64,000 nucleotides of DNA from Pelagibacterium sediminicola (GCF_003390885.1 NZ_QMEL01000002.1:496001-560000), one strand, 5' to 3'. Shown: positions 1 to 10,062, counted from the stretch's first letter. The notes: generated by a model from the sequence alone, not told the origin. Made by a program: numbers and translations.

Positions 1-1146
<1,146 letters not shown>

Positions 1147-1219
1147 TCAATCACGCAAATGAGTATAATTGGACATTGAGCGCAAAATAATTGCATTCAT
1201 TTTGTCTAAGGGCTGTCCT

Positions 1220-2410
1220 CTATGAGCTTGCCCCGACCGGGCTCTCACGCCGCCCCAGCACTACAGCGATGGCGAGGCCGCCGATGGCGATGGCCGCAAA
1301 CAGGTACGGCACCCCGCCCCAGCCCTGCCATTCGATGCAGAGCGCCAGCAGGGCCGGTCCGGCGAGCTGCCCGATGGAGGACGCCTGCTGCACCATGCCC
1401 ATCGCGAGCGCAAGCTGCTGGTTGGACGCCAGGAGGCGCGGCATGGTGACGATGATCGAGGAGGGCAAAAGCGCGGCGAGCCCCAGGCACACGCCCGCCG
1501 CCGCAACAGCCAGCACCAGGGGACTGCCGGCGTGGAAGATGGCAAAGCTCGAAAGACCGATGGTGGAAAAAACCACCACGAACAGCGCCCAGAGCGGGGC
1601 GCCCATGCGCAGGATAAAGCCCGCAGCGATGTTGCCGGCGATATTTACGGCCAGCGCGAGCGCGGAAACGGTGCCTGCCGTTGCCAGCGGCAGCCCCATC
1701 CGGTCAACGAGAAAGGTCGGCAGGAACGTGGTCAGCGCGAAATACTGGATCGTATAAAGGGTAAAGGCCAACGCCAGCAATACCGGGGTGCCTGCCCGTA
1801 CGACGGCGAGAATGTCCTTTACGCTGGGGTTCACGCGCTTGCCCGCCACCGGCTGGCCGCGCCGGCCGAGCGTCAGGACCAATATGGCATGCCCGGCCGC
1901 CAGAAGCCCGTTGAGAATCCACAGCAAGCGCCAGTCGCCCTGCATCAGCCAGGGGCCCGCCAGCATGATCGCCACCGTGCCGACCGGCATATAGGAGGCC
2001 CAAAGCGCAAACACCACGTGCTGGGAACGCGGGGTCACCATGGAGCGCAAAAGTGTGGGACAGGCGATGACCATGGCGAGAAAGCCGATGCCCTCGATGA
2101 CACGGCTCACGATCAGCAGCGTCGCATCGGGAGCCCAGGCCCCCAGGAAATTGCCGCATGCGATCAGGCCCAGTCCGAAGACGATAACGAGGCGGAGCGG
2201 AAAATAGGAAAAGACAAAGCCCGCCGCCACGCCACCCACGACGCCAAGCGTCGCGTAGGCGCCCGCAATCCAGGAGACCGCGAAAAGGCTCAGCCCCAGA
2301 TCCTCGCGCAAAAGCGGGATGGCGATCGCCACCTTGCCGATCTGGAAGGAACCGATGATCCCGGCAATGATAATCAGCGCGGCCTGCGTCCAGTTGGTCC
2401 GTTCCTGCAA
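1220..2410 (-). CDS. MFS transporter
   Basis: Predicted 396-residue inner-membrane transporter of the major facilitator superfamily. About 12 hydrophobic helices are visible. The first half has the usual order: helix 1 (LIIIAGIIGSFQIGKVAIAI), the helix 2-3 segment, then ISRVIEGIGFLAMVIACPTLL at helices 4-5. A cytoplasmic basic loop (LGRRGQPVAGKR) separates the two six-helix halves. Length is typical for the family. The substrate cannot be read from the sequence; the overall look is of the CynX/NarK-like anion or small organic acid transporters, but this is weak. It is monocistronic between ctaD and a small gene, with a 10-bp perfect palindrome 56 bases upstream that could be a GntR-type operator. 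Confidence 0.85.
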   Translation of the reverse strand: MQERTNWTQAALIIIAGIIGSFQIGKVAIAIPLLREDLGLSLFAVSWIAGAYATLGVVGGVAAGFVFSYFPLRLVIVFGLGLIACGNFLGAWAPDATLLIVSRVIEGIGFLAMVIACPTLLRSMVTPRSQHVVFALWASYMPVGTVAIMLAGPWLMQGDWRLLWILNGLLAAGHAILVLTLGRRGQPVAGKRVNPSVKDILAVVRAGTPVLLALAFTLYTIQYFALTTFLPTFLVDRMGLPLATAGTVSALALAVNIAGNIAAGFILRMGAPLWALFVVVFSTIGLSSFAIFHAGSPLVLAVAAAGVCLGLAALLPSSIIVTMPRLLASNQQLALAMGMVQQASSIGQLAGPALLALCIEWQGWGGVPYLFAAIAIGGLAIAVVLGRRESPVGASS

Positions 2411-2465
2411 AGCGTCTCCCGCTCACACTGCCTTCGATTTGTCGCGTATCCGACCCGGATCAGTA

Positions 2466-2475
2466 ATGTATACAT
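2466..2475. promoter_or_regulatory. Perfect 10-bp palindrome ATGTATACAT upstream of the MFS gene
   Basis: ATGTATACAT is exactly self-complementary and sits 56 bases before the MFS start codon in a GC-rich background. The GTATAC core resembles operators of FCD/GntR-family repressors. No regulator gene lies next to it, so the binding protein is unknown. Inference only. Confidence 0.45.
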
Positions 2476-2536
2476 GAGAGGCAGCGCAAGGGCTTGATTG
2501 GGAGAGCGAACCAAGGTCAGACTCGCTCCACTTTGG

Positions 2537-2731
2537 CTATCTGGCGATCTCGCAGAACCTGAATCGGCCGGCGTCGTGGTTGAAGACCATGAGATGGCGG
2601 CCCGACCCGGGCTTGTAGATGATGGCCGTTGCGTCCATGGCGGGGTCGGCATCGGCGCAGGGGGCCACCATATGGGTGCTATGCTTGCGCGGTTGCTCAT
2701 AGCCGTAATAGAGGGCGCCGGCGAAAAATAA
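2537..2731 (-). CDS. Small hypothetical protein, 5' end unclear (possible frameshift)
   Basis: An open minus-strand frame of about 64 codons has strong G/C third-position bias and protein-like composition (GALYYGYEQPRKHSTHMV, then IYKPGSGRHLMVFNHDAG, ending RFCEIAR). There is no ATG at its 5' end. A strong AAGGAGG lies at 2752-2758, 13 bases before a GTG (2738-2736) that is one base out of frame; losing one T from the run of five T between them (minus strand, near 2725-2729) would give a 66-codon gene starting V-Q-F-I-F-A-G. I do not recognise the product. The region 2411-2809 otherwise holds only the palindrome. Alternatives are an internal ATG start (about 44 codons) or a decayed gene. Confidence 0.4.
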   Translation of the reverse strand, partial: LFFAGALYYGYEQPRKHSTHMVAPCADADPAMDATAIIYKPGSGRHLMVFNHDAGRFRFCEIAR

Positions 2732-2809
2732 ACTGCACGCGTATGATGTTTCCTCCTTGACGCAGGAAGGAAACAGCCGAGTCCGGCAACGCTGCGATTT
2801 ATGGCCCGT

Positions 2810-3862
2810 TCAGGCGGCGGCCTTGCGGCCCGTCTCGCGCAGGAAGCTATGCAGAACCTCGTGACGGATATGGAGCGTGAGGGGATCGCCTGGATTGCCG
2901 CGATGGATGCCCTGTGACCTCAGAACCACGTCCTCGCTGAGCCCTTGCGCGTTGGCATAGATGAGGCTTTCCGAGCCCACGAGTTCCACCGCTTCCAGCG
3001 TTGCGGAAATGGTGAAATGGGGCGTTGCGGGTTCATCGAGCGCGATGTCCTCGGGCCGGATACCGATGGTGCCGGTGCCCGAGGGAATGGAGGCGGGCAG
3101 ATCGGCCACGAGCCCGCGCAGCCGCTCGATATCGACAAGGTTCATGCCCGGCGATCCCATGAAAGCGGCAACGAAAAGCGATTGCGGGTCGGCATAGATA
3201 TCGAGCGGCCTGCCGATCTGCTCGATGACGCCAGCGTTCATCACCACCAGCTTGTCGGCGAGCGTCATTGCTTCGAGCTGATCGTGGGTGACATAGACCG
3301 AGGTAGTGCCCAGCGTGCGCTGCAGGCGCCGGATCTCGACGCGCATCTGACCGCGCAGCTTGGCATCGAGGTTGGAGAGCGGTTCATCGAACAGGAACGC
3401 CTTGGGCTGGCGCACGATGGCGCGGCCCATGGCGACGCGCTGGCGCTGACCACCCGAGAGCTGGCGGGGTTTCCTGTCGAGGAACGGCTCGATTTCGAGG
3501 ATGCGGGCGGCTTCGAGAACGCGGCGATCGATCTCGGGGCGCGGGGTGCCGCGGTTCTTGAGACCGTATTCGAGATTTCCGCGCACGCTCATATGGGGGT
3601 AGAGCGCATAATTCTGGAAAACCATGGCGATATCGCGCTCGGCGGGTTCGAGCCTGTTGACCACCGTATTGCCGATACGCACTTCGCCGGTGGTGATGGT
3701 TTCGAGCCCGGCGATCATGCGCAGGAGGGTGGATTTCCCGCATCCCGAGGGTCCGACGAGGACAACGAACTCGCCATCCTCGATCGAAAGGTCGAGCCCG
3801 TGAATGGCCGTCACGTTGCCATGATAGGTCTTCTTGACGGACGTAAGCGTGATGGACGCCAT
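2810..3862 (-). CDS. ugpC: sn-glycerol-3-phosphate ABC transporter ATP-binding protein
   Basis: The ATPase that powers UgpAE uptake of glycerol-3-phosphate or glycerophosphodiesters, on the cytoplasmic face. It has 350 residues, the usual length for the MalK/UgpC class. Walker [10 protein letters not shown] is at residues 37-45, followed by the Q-loop ([12 protein letters not shown]), signature [14 protein letters not shown], Walker [17 protein letters not shown], the switch His in VTHDQLEAM, and a C-terminal TOBE-like regulatory domain (GIRPEDI onward). I start at ATG 3862 (MASITL) rather than an upstream codon because the longer version would add 38 His/Arg-rich residues overlapping ugpE. 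It is the last gene of the operon, 5 bases after ugpE. Confidence 0.95.
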   Translation of the reverse strand: MASITLTSVKKTYHGNVTAIHGLDLSIEDGEFVVLVGPSGCGKSTLLRMIAGLETITTGEVRIGNTVVNRLEPAERDIAMVFQNYALYPHMSVRGNLEYGLKNRGTPRPEIDRRVLEAARILEIEPFLDRKPRQLSGGQRQRVAMGRAIVRQPKAFLFDEPLSNLDAKLRGQMRVEIRRLQRTLGTTSVYVTHDQLEAMTLADKLVVMNAGVIEQIGRPLDIYADPQSLFVAAFMGSPGMNLVDIERLRGLVADLPASIPSGTGTIGIRPEDIALDEPATPHFTISATLEAVELVGSESLIYANAQGLSEDVVLRSQGIHRGNPGDPLTLHIRHEVLHSFLRETGRKAAA

Positions 3863-3867
3863 TGGTG

Positions 3868-4707
3868 TTATTTCTCCGTTTCCACGAGGCCTTTGACGAA
3901 CAGGCGTTGCATGGCGATGACGATGACGACGGGGGGCAGCATGGCGAGCACCACGGCCGTCATGATGATGTTCCACTGGGGATCAACCTTCTGGGCACCG
4001 GCCATCTGGCGCACGCCCATCATGAGGGTGAAGTGCTCCTCGCGGGTGGTGACCAGCAGCGGCCAGAGGTACTGCACCCAACCATAGATGAAGAGGATGA
4101 TGCACAGCGCCGCGATGTTGGTGCGCGAAAGCGGCAACAGGATATCGCGGAAGAATTTGAGCGGGCCCGCCCCATCGACGCGCGCCGCCTCCATCATCTC
4201 GTCGGGGATGGTCATGAAGAACTGCCGGAACAGGAAGGTGGCGGTGGCTGACGCAATCAGCGGGACGGTGAGCCCGGCATAGGAATTGAGCATGCCAAGG
4301 TTCGCGACGACCTCATAGGTGGGAATGATGCGCACTTCGACCGGCAGCATCAGGGTGATGAAGATCACCCAGAAAGCGAGCGTGCGGAAGGGAAAGCGGA
4401 AATAGACGATGGCATAGGCCGATACGATCGAGATGACGATCTTGCCGATCATGATGATCAGCGCCATCAGCGTCGAGTTCCACACCATCAGCCAGAAGGG
4501 TGGCGCGCCCGGCGGATCGAAGGTCCAGACGGCGATGAGATTGGCGACGAGTTCGCCCCCGGGCAACAGCGGGGCGCCGCTGTTGAGCGTCACGTCGGTA
4601 TGGGTCATGGCGATAATCGCCACATAGACCGGGAAGGCGACGATTATGACGCCGGCGATCAGCACCGCGTGGGTGAGGATGCTGAGAAAGGGCCTGTTTT
4701 CAACCAC
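3868..4707 (-). CDS. ugpE: sn-glycerol-3-phosphate ABC transporter permease
   Basis: Second inner-membrane channel subunit of the Ugp importer; 279 residues with six predicted helices. The EAA loop that docks with the ATPase is clear: [20 protein letters not shown] in the C-terminal half. The N-terminal helix ([20 protein letters not shown]) and [11 protein letters not shown] are typical of the MalG/UgpE type. It sits between ugpA (14 bases) and ugpC (5 bases), so translation is probably coupled along the transcript. Confidence 0.95.
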   Translation of the reverse strand: MVENRPFLSILTHAVLIAGVIIVAFPVYVAIIAMTHTDVTLNSGAPLLPGGELVANLIAVWTFDPPGAPPFWLMVWNSTLMALIIMIGKIVISIVSAYAIVYFRFPFRTLAFWVIFITLMLPVEVRIIPTYEVVANLGMLNSYAGLTVPLIASATATFLFRQFFMTIPDEMMEAARVDGAGPLKFFRDILLPLSRTNIAALCIILFIYGWVQYLWPLLVTTREEHFTLMMGVRQMAGAQKVDPQWNIIMTAVVLAMLPPVVIVIAMQRLFVKGLVETEK

Positions 4708-4721
4708 GGAACCGTTTCCCC

Positions 4722-5606
4722 TCAGTAGTTTACGCGGCGTTCCACGTAGCGGAACTGGATGAAGGTGAGCGCGATGACGAACAGCATCAAGACGACCGAC
4801 TGGGCCGAGGACGAGCCGATGTTGAGCCCGATGAAGCCGTCGGAATAGACCTTGTAGACGAGGATGTTGGTCGCCTGATTGGGTCCGCCATTGGTGGTGG
4901 CGGCGATGATCCCGAAGGTATCGAACATCACGTAATTGATGTTGATTATGAACAGGAAAAAGGTCGTTGGCGACAGGAGCGGGAAGACGATGGTCCAGAA
5001 CCGCTTGAAGGGCCCCGCGCCGTCGATGGCGGCGGCCTCGGTCAGCGAATGGGGGACCGACTGCATGCCGGCCAGAAAGAACAGGAAATTATAAGAAATC
5101 TGCTTCCAGGCGGCGGCGGCGATGATGAGGATCATCGCATGTGTGCCGTTGAGGTTGGCATTCCAGATCACGCCGAAATAGCGCAGCATATAGGCTAGAA
5201 TGCCGGTGGATGAGTTGAACAGGAACCACCACAATATGCCCGCAACGACCGGTGCGACCGCATAGGGCCATACAAGCAGCGTCGTATAGAATTGCGAGGA
5301 GCGTATCAGGCGCGAGACGGCGGCGGCAAACAGCAGCGCCAGCCCCATCGAGATGGCGGTGACAGCGATAGCAAACATCACCGTGCGCCCGATGGAATTG
5401 AGATAGAGCGGGTCCTGAAACAGGCGGATATAATGGGTGAGCCCCACGAACTGGGTCGAAAACCCGAAGGGGTCGGCCCGCTCGAACGAGGATTTGACCG
5501 CCTGGGTGGCCGGCCAGATGAAGAACACGAGGGTAATGATCAACTGCGGCGCCACGAACAGGTAAGGCAGCACCTTGTTGGGAAAGACTGTGCGTTTGGT
5601 TTCCAT
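4722..5606 (-). CDS. ugpA: sn-glycerol-3-phosphate ABC transporter permease
   Basis: First channel subunit of the Ugp importer, 294 residues, with six membrane segments beginning VLPYLFVAPQLIITLVFFIW. The EAA loop reads EAAAIDGAGPFKRFWTIVFP; the later TNGGPNQATNILVYKVY segment is conserved in MalF/UgpA permeases. It is separated from ugpB by a terminator-like hairpin, which would lower expression of the membrane and ATPase subunits relative to the binding protein. Confidence 0.95.
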   Translation of the reverse strand: METKRTVFPNKVLPYLFVAPQLIITLVFFIWPATQAVKSSFERADPFGFSTQFVGLTHYIRLFQDPLYLNSIGRTVMFAIAVTAISMGLALLFAAAVSRLIRSSQFYTTLLVWPYAVAPVVAGILWWFLFNSSTGILAYMLRYFGVIWNANLNGTHAMILIIAAAAWKQISYNFLFFLAGMQSVPHSLTEAAAIDGAGPFKRFWTIVFPLLSPTTFFLFIININYVMFDTFGIIAATTNGGPNQATNILVYKVYSDGFIGLNIGSSSAQSVVLMLFVIALTFIQFRYVERRVNY

Positions 5607-5620
5607 CGTCCGCCCGTCGT

Positions 5621-5656
5621 AAAAAAAGGCGAAGGGCCGGGTGCGACCGGCCCTTC
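5621..5656 (-). terminator. Intercistronic hairpin plus U7 between ugpB and ugpA
   Basis: On the minus strand a perfect 10-bp stem (GAAGGGCCGG / CCGGCCCTTC, 5656-5647 and 5640-5631) with a 6-base loop is followed after three bases by seven T. This is a classical intrinsic terminator. Because ugpA, E and C follow in the same orientation it probably works as a partial terminator. Confidence 0.85.
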
Positions 5657-5674
5657 TGTACTTATGGCCAAGGC

Positions 5675-7006
5675 TTACTGATTGGCAGCTTCAAACTCGC
5701 GCAGGATCTGGTTGCCACGCTCGACAGCCGAATCCAGAGCCTGCTGGGCGGTCTTGTCGCCCGAGAGAACAGCCTGGAATTCCTCATCGAGAACGGTGCG
5801 GATCTGCGGCATGTTACCGAAGCGCAGGCCCTTCGAGTTCTCGGTGGGAGCATTGAGGTTGATCTGGCGAATGGCGATATCAGAACCCGGATTGGCGTCG
5901 TAATAGCCCTGCTCCTGGCTCAACTCGTAAGCGGCAAGGGTCACCGGGAGATAACCGGTCGCCTGGTGCCATGCAGCCTGCACTTCAGCCGAAGAGAGGT
6001 AGTTGAGGAATTCGGCAACCCCTTCATATTCGACATCTTCGTGACCGGCGAGCGTCCAGAGGGTCGCGCCACCGATGATCGAGTTCTGCGGAGCGCCATC
6101 GACGTCGGCAAAGACCGGCAACATGCCGAAGCCGACCTCAAAACCATCGGCGTTGGCCAGAACGCCGGCGCGCGACGCCGAGGAGTTCATGTACATGGCG
6201 CATTCGCCCGAATAGAACTTGGGCGCGTTGTCCGGGCCACCGGCGGTGCCGCCATAGTTGTAGATGCCGGCATCCTGCCACTCGGCCAGCTTGGTCCAGA
6301 GGCGCTCGGCGATTTCATGATTGAAGGTCAATTCGCTCGAAAGACCGCCAAAGCCGTTCTCGAGTGTGCCGTAGGGCAGGTTATGAAGCGCCGAAAGGTT
6401 CTCGGTGCCCAGCCACGTGGCGGTATAGGCCATGGTGAAACCGCACTGAGCCGCACCGGAGTCGATGATCTGCTGGCTGAAGGTTTCGATGTCTCCCCAA
6501 GTTGCGGGAGCGGTTTCGGGGTCGAGGCCCGCGGCCGCAAACGCGTCCTTGTTGTAGTAAAGGATCGGGGTCGAGGAGTTGAACGGCATCGAAAGCATGT
6601 TGCCGTCGGTGTCGGTGTAATAGCCTGTGACGACCGGGAGATAGGCGGAGGGGTCGAAGTTCGAGCCGTGGTCGGCCATGAGCTGATAGACCGGATAGAC
6701 GGCGCCCCTGGCGGCCATCATGGTACCGGTACCCACTTCATAGACCTGCACGATATGGGGCTGTTCGCCAGCGCGGAAGGCCGCGATGGTGTTGACCAGC
6801 GATTCCTCGTATTCGCCGCGATAGGAGGGAACGACGACATAGTCGGACTGGCTGGCGTTGAAATCGTCAGCGATCTCGACGAGACGCTCACCAAGCGCGC
6901 CGCCCATGGAGTGCCACCAATGGATTTCAGTCTGCGCGAACGCGGCCGGGGCGCTTGCAAGAAGTGCGAGGCCAGCGGTACCGCCGGCAAGAAGTGCTTT
7001 GAGCAT
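5675..7006 (-). CDS. ugpB: sn-glycerol-3-phosphate ABC transporter substrate-binding protein
   Basis: Periplasmic binding protein of the Ugp system, 443 residues after choosing ATG 7006. This start gives a signal peptide (MLKALLAGGTAGLALLASAP, cut near AFA|Q); a longer frame to 7129 would put 41 unlikely residues in front. The mature protein begins TEIHWWHSMGG, as in UgpB proteins, and the class 1 solute-binding fold continues to the end; SMPFNSSTPILYYNKDAF and FYSGECAMYMNSSASRAG are family-typical ligand-cleft segments. It is the first and probably best expressed gene of ugpBAEC, with PHO-box-like repeats 80-120 bases upstream. Confidence 0.95.
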   Translation of the reverse strand: MLKALLAGGTAGLALLASAPAAFAQTEIHWWHSMGGALGERLVEIADDFNASQSDYVVVPSYRGEYEESLVNTIAAFRAGEQPHIVQVYEVGTGTMMAARGAVYPVYQLMADHGSNFDPSAYLPVVTGYYTDTDGNMLSMPFNSSTPILYYNKDAFAAAGLDPETAPATWGDIETFSQQIIDSGAAQCGFTMAYTATWLGTENLSALHNLPYGTLENGFGGLSSELTFNHEIAERLWTKLAEWQDAGIYNYGGTAGGPDNAPKFYSGECAMYMNSSASRAGVLANADGFEVGFGMLPVFADVDGAPQNSIIGGATLWTLAGHEDVEYEGVAEFLNYLSSAEVQAAWHQATGYLPVTLAAYELSQEQGYYDANPGSDIAIRQINLNAPTENSKGLRFGNMPQIRTVLDEEFQAVLSGDKTAQQALDSAVERGNQILREFEAANQ

Positions 7007-7084
7007 GAAAGTATCCAGATCCTGAATGGTTTCTCCGGCATGCGGATCGCAAGCCGTTGCAGCGAGGAGACCTATTCGGGTGAC

Positions 7085-7124
7085 TTGAAGCTGACATGAC
7101 GGAACGATGTCGATTGGATGACTG
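7085..7124 (-). promoter_or_regulatory. Candidate tandem PHO box upstream of ugpB
   Basis: On the minus strand four six-base units, AGTCAT (7123-7118), CGACAT (7112-7107), CGTCAT (7101-7096) and CTTCAA (7090-7085), repeat with an exact 11-base period. PhoB boxes are built from TGTCA-like half-sites at 11-base spacing, and ugp genes are phosphate-starvation regulated in enteric bacteria and rhizobia. The individual units are imperfect, so this is a good candidate rather than a certain site. Confidence 0.6.
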
Positions 7125-7202
7125 TGCAAAGCGCCTGTGGCCGGAGAAGTGCGCCGTGGCCGTCAATGTCAGCGATGCTGGATGATAAGGTCGGCCTTTG
7201 GC

Positions 7203-8108
7203 TCAGGCCATCCCGGCCATGTGGGCCTCGACCTCGTCGCGTTCGGGGATCGAGGGCTGGGCGCCGGGCTTGAGGCAGGCAAGGCCAGCGGCGACCGTCG
7301 CGCGCCGCAGCGCCGTATCGAGCGCCGCCCCTTGCGCGAGGCCGGCGGCGAGATAGCCCACGAAGGTGTCGCCCGCGCCCACGGTATCGACCGGCGTTAC
7401 GGCAATGGCAGCCACGCGGACTTCCTTGCCATCGGCACAAGATATCGCCCCCTCGCCGCCCAGCGTTGCGACCACTATGTTCCCCAGCCTTTCGGCCAGC
7501 CAGCCCACACCCTGCCTTACATCGTCGACGGGCGCGCCGAGCATTTCGAGAACGCCCCCAAGCTCGGTTTCGTTGACGACAAGCAGGTCGATCTCATCGA
7601 GCAGTTCGGGCGGGAAGGCCATGAAGGGGGCAAGGTTGAGGATGGTTTTTGCGCCCATGCGCCGCGCGTAGCGGGCGGCGGCGAGAATACCCTCGAGCGG
7701 GGTTTCCAGTTGCAGGAGCAGCCAGTCCCCAGCTTTGAGCCCCGCCCGTTCGAGGACGGCCGGAGAAAGGCGCGAATTGGCGCCCGGCAGGACGGTGATC
7801 ATATTTTCTCCCGCGTCATCGACGACGATCAGCGCGGTGCCGGTGTGCCGGTCCATGCGGCGCACGAAGTCAAGGTCCATCCCCGACTCCGAAAGAAGCG
7901 CCAGCGCCTGGGTGGCGAAATCGTCATGCCCCACGCACCCGATCATCCGCACCTCGCCCCCCGCGCGCGCAGCGGCCAGCGCCTGATTGGCGCCCTTGCC
8001 GCCGGGGGCGATCTCAAGGGTCGTGCCCAGAACGGTCTCGCCAGGCCGCATCAGGGACGGCGCATGGCCGATGACGTCGATATTGATGGACCCGTAAACA
8101 ACGATCAT
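7203..8108 (-). CDS. rbsK: Ribokinase (PfkB family)
   Basis: Phosphorylates ribose to ribose-5-phosphate in the cytoplasm; 301 residues, the normal length. Both PfkB signatures are present: the N-terminal APGGKGANQALAAARAG, which forms the sugar site, and the C-terminal DTVGAGDTFVGYLAAGLAQG, containing the catalytic aspartate and anion hole. The start MIVVYGSINID is the usual beginning of the fold. No ribose transporter is next to it. It lies just upstream of the ugp promoter region on the same strand. Some related kinases act on other pentoses, so the substrate is likely but not certain. Confidence 0.85.
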   Translation of the reverse strand: MIVVYGSINIDVIGHAPSLMRPGETVLGTTLEIAPGGKGANQALAAARAGGEVRMIGCVGHDDFATQALALLSESGMDLDFVRRMDRHTGTALIVVDDAGENMITVLPGANSRLSPAVLERAGLKAGDWLLLQLETPLEGILAAARYARRMGAKTILNLAPFMAFPPELLDEIDLLVVNETELGGVLEMLGAPVDDVRQGVGWLAERLGNIVVATLGGEGAISCADGKEVRVAAIAVTPVDTVGAGDTFVGYLAAGLAQGAALDTALRRATVAAGLACLKPGAQPSIPERDEVEAHMAGMA

Positions 8109-8178
8109 GCCGGCAACCCTTCTCTCAAGTTCACCCCTTGTGCCAGAGGCTTGCCTGCCGGTTCAACGGAAATCAGCC

Positions 8179-9342
8179 TCAGATCGCGGCGGCAAGCGTC
8201 AGGCCCAGCCGGGTCTCCTCATGGGATGGGGCAAGACCCGAATGGACCGCCTGGGAAAGGGCGGCGCGGACCGAAAGATTGTCGCCCAGCGCCGTCCGCG
8301 CCGAAAGCTCCGCACCGAGCGTATTCTTGTGCTCGATGTCAAAGCCCAGCGAGCGGGCAGCCGAGGCAAAAAGCGCCGCTTCGAGCCGTGCGGATAGCCC
8401 GATGGCCCGGCCGATCGCCGCGCGCCCTTCGAGCACCCAGTCGGCGAGCCCGTCGGCCGGGTTTTCGAGATCGAGCCGGGTGCCCAGCATCGTGCGCAGA
8501 TCAAATCCCGCCGCAAGGGCAAGGGTGGTTTCCGAGCGCATGTAGGGAACGATGAAGGGCCCGGGTTCCGCGCGCTCCATCCAGACGATGTCGGCACCCG
8601 CTTCGAGCGTAAAGCTCGAGCGCAGGGGAAGGACTGCCTCGATTCCCCCCGCAAGACGCAGGGCGCGGAGGGGGATGCGCCCGTAATCGCGCCGGTCGGC
8701 TTCGGGAATCATATGGGCAAAGCCCATCACGAGCCCGGTAAGCGCGGCGTGCTCGTCGAGGCGATGGGAGAGGCGCAAATCGCCCTGGATCGTCGTTGTA
8801 TCGGCGCGGGTGCGAAACGGGACAAGAGCCGGGTGATCGAATGCCGTCTCCCCGTGGCGGGTCGTGCCATAGCGCAGCCCGAATACCGCCAGGGCTTCGC
8901 CAAGCCCGGCGTGGAATTCGAGTTCCGCCCGGCCTTTGAGGTAGGGCGTTTGCGCGGCGAGGAACCCTACCGAAGTCCAAATGGCCTGCCCGTCTTCATG
9001 GAGCGTGAGCGCCAGCTCGGCGCGCATCAGGCTTTCCGGGGAGAGCGCGGTTTCGAGCACCAGTTCGGCGCCAGCCTGCCGGTCGTTTTCCTGCCAGAGC
9101 CGCCGGTAGCGGGTTTCGGCAAAGTTGAGCGCGCCGCGCAATGCGAAACCCTTGCCGGAATGGGTGAACCCGGCGGAATGGGAATGCTCGACGACCATGT
9201 CGCTTCCCCCGCCCGCCATGGCTTCCGCGTTGGATGTCCAGCCGAGCGTTGCTTCGGACCCAAGGTTAAAGCCCGCTCCCGATTCCTCTCCAACAGCGGC
9301 GGCCGGCAGAAGCGCCGCGGCCAGAGCCAGTCTAAGCAACAT
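8179..9342 (-). CDS. Secreted outer-membrane beta-barrel-like protein
   Basis: I do not recognise a named family. The 387-residue product begins with a hydrophobic signal segment (LLRLALAAALLPAAAVGEES). The rest alternates short amphipathic strands with turns (LRGALNFAETRYRRL, AELEFHAGLGEALAVFGLRY, GDLRLSHRLDEHAALTGLVM) and ends in a long run of strand-like segments. This is the pattern of an autotransporter-like or DUF481-like outer-membrane barrel. The last residues (TRLGLTLAAAI) do not end in the usual aromatic. Divergent from the XRE regulator gene, with about 90 bases between their starts. Confidence 0.55.
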   Translation of the reverse strand: MLLRLALAAALLPAAAVGEESGAGFNLGSEATLGWTSNAEAMAGGGSDMVVEHSHSAGFTHSGKGFALRGALNFAETRYRRLWQENDRQAGAELVLETALSPESLMRAELALTLHEDGQAIWTSVGFLAAQTPYLKGRAELEFHAGLGEALAVFGLRYGTTRHGETAFDHPALVPFRTRADTTTIQGDLRLSHRLDEHAALTGLVMGFAHMIPEADRRDYGRIPLRALRLAGGIEAVLPLRSSFTLEAGADIVWMERAEPGPFIVPYMRSETTLALAAGFDLRTMLGTRLDLENPADGLADWVLEGRAAIGRAIGLSARLEAALFASAARSLGFDIEHKNTLGAELSARTALGDNLSVRAALSQAVHSGLAPSHEETRLGLTLAAAI

Positions 9343-9432
9343 TCCCTATCGCCTCCCCAAACCGTCCTTCACCCGTGCCGTGGCCTGCTTGGGGAAGTGT
9401 GGAGAAAACGTCGTGAACAAAGGTCATGGACA

Positions 9433-10020
9433 ATGCTGCGTAGTGATACCGATATTGGCCTCGCGCTGCGGCGATACCGGATCGCGGCAAGGCTCAACCA
9501 GGCCGACATCGCGCAATCGCTGGGCGTGTCGCAAAGCCGGGTATCGCGCTGGGAAAGCGGGCGCGAAATGCCCCGCGCGCGCAATCTGGAGATGCTGAGG
9601 GCTCTGGTCTGGGGGCGGAACGAACCGGTGCTGGACGCGCTGATCCATCAGGTGCGCGAATCGAACCTGCCGCTGGTGCTGGTCGATGCGCGGCTCGACC
9701 TTCTGGCCACCAGCCGGTTCCTGCGGCTTGCCGGCGGCCCCTCGAGCCAGTTCGGCACGGTTTTCGAGCGCCGGTTCAACCCCCGCATCGTCGAGCTTGC
9801 CGCCGCGTTCCGGGCCTGCGCCGAGAATGGGGCCACCGCCGCACGGGTAGTGCTTCCGTTCATATATGAAGGGGGACGCTGGCTCTGCACGGCGCATTTG
9901 ACCTTCTGCCCGATCGGGCCGCGCCTTTATGGGATGGGCGAGATGGGTTTCAAAAAGGACCGCACCGAGCGCACGCGGGAGGCACGGGTCGTGCCGATTC
10001 ATTCCGGACGCCCGATCTGA
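9433..10020 (+). CDS. XRE-family helix-turn-helix regulator
   Basis: 195-residue cytoplasmic DNA-binding protein. The HTH_3/XRE domain covers about residues 8-65: helices 2 and 3 read NQADIAQSLGVSQSRVSRWE. The remaining 120 residues, beginning about LPLVLVDARLDLLATSRFLR, may form a PAS-like sensory domain as in MmyB-type regulators. I start at ATG 9433 because the frame upstream runs through the divergent barrel gene, and AAAGGT lies nine bases before it. Shared promoter region with the barrel protein gene suggests, but does not prove, that it controls it. Confidence 0.8.
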   Translation: MLRSDTDIGLALRRYRIAARLNQADIAQSLGVSQSRVSRWESGREMPRARNLEMLRALVWGRNEPVLDALIHQVRESNLPLVLVDARLDLLATSRFLRLAGGPSSQFGTVFERRFNPRIVELAAAFRACAENGATAARVVLPFIYEGGRWLCTAHLTFCPIGPRLYGMGEMGFKKDRTERTREARVVPIHSGRPI

Positions 10021-10027
10021 AACAGAA

Positions 10028-10062
10028 CCGCGCGGAACAACTCGGGGTCGTGTTCCGCGCGG
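10028..10062. terminator. 12-bp hairpin between convergent genes
   Basis: CCGCGCGGAACA and TGTTCCGCGCGG form a perfect 12-bp stem with an 11-base loop, placed between the stop codons of the XRE regulator and the GN-repeat protein. No U tract follows on either side, so termination would be helped by the stem alone or by Rho. Confidence 0.55.

Noticed and set aside
2498-2731. 77-codon plus-strand ORF
   Set aside because: TTG start without ribosome site; the minus frame over the same bases has much better coding bias.
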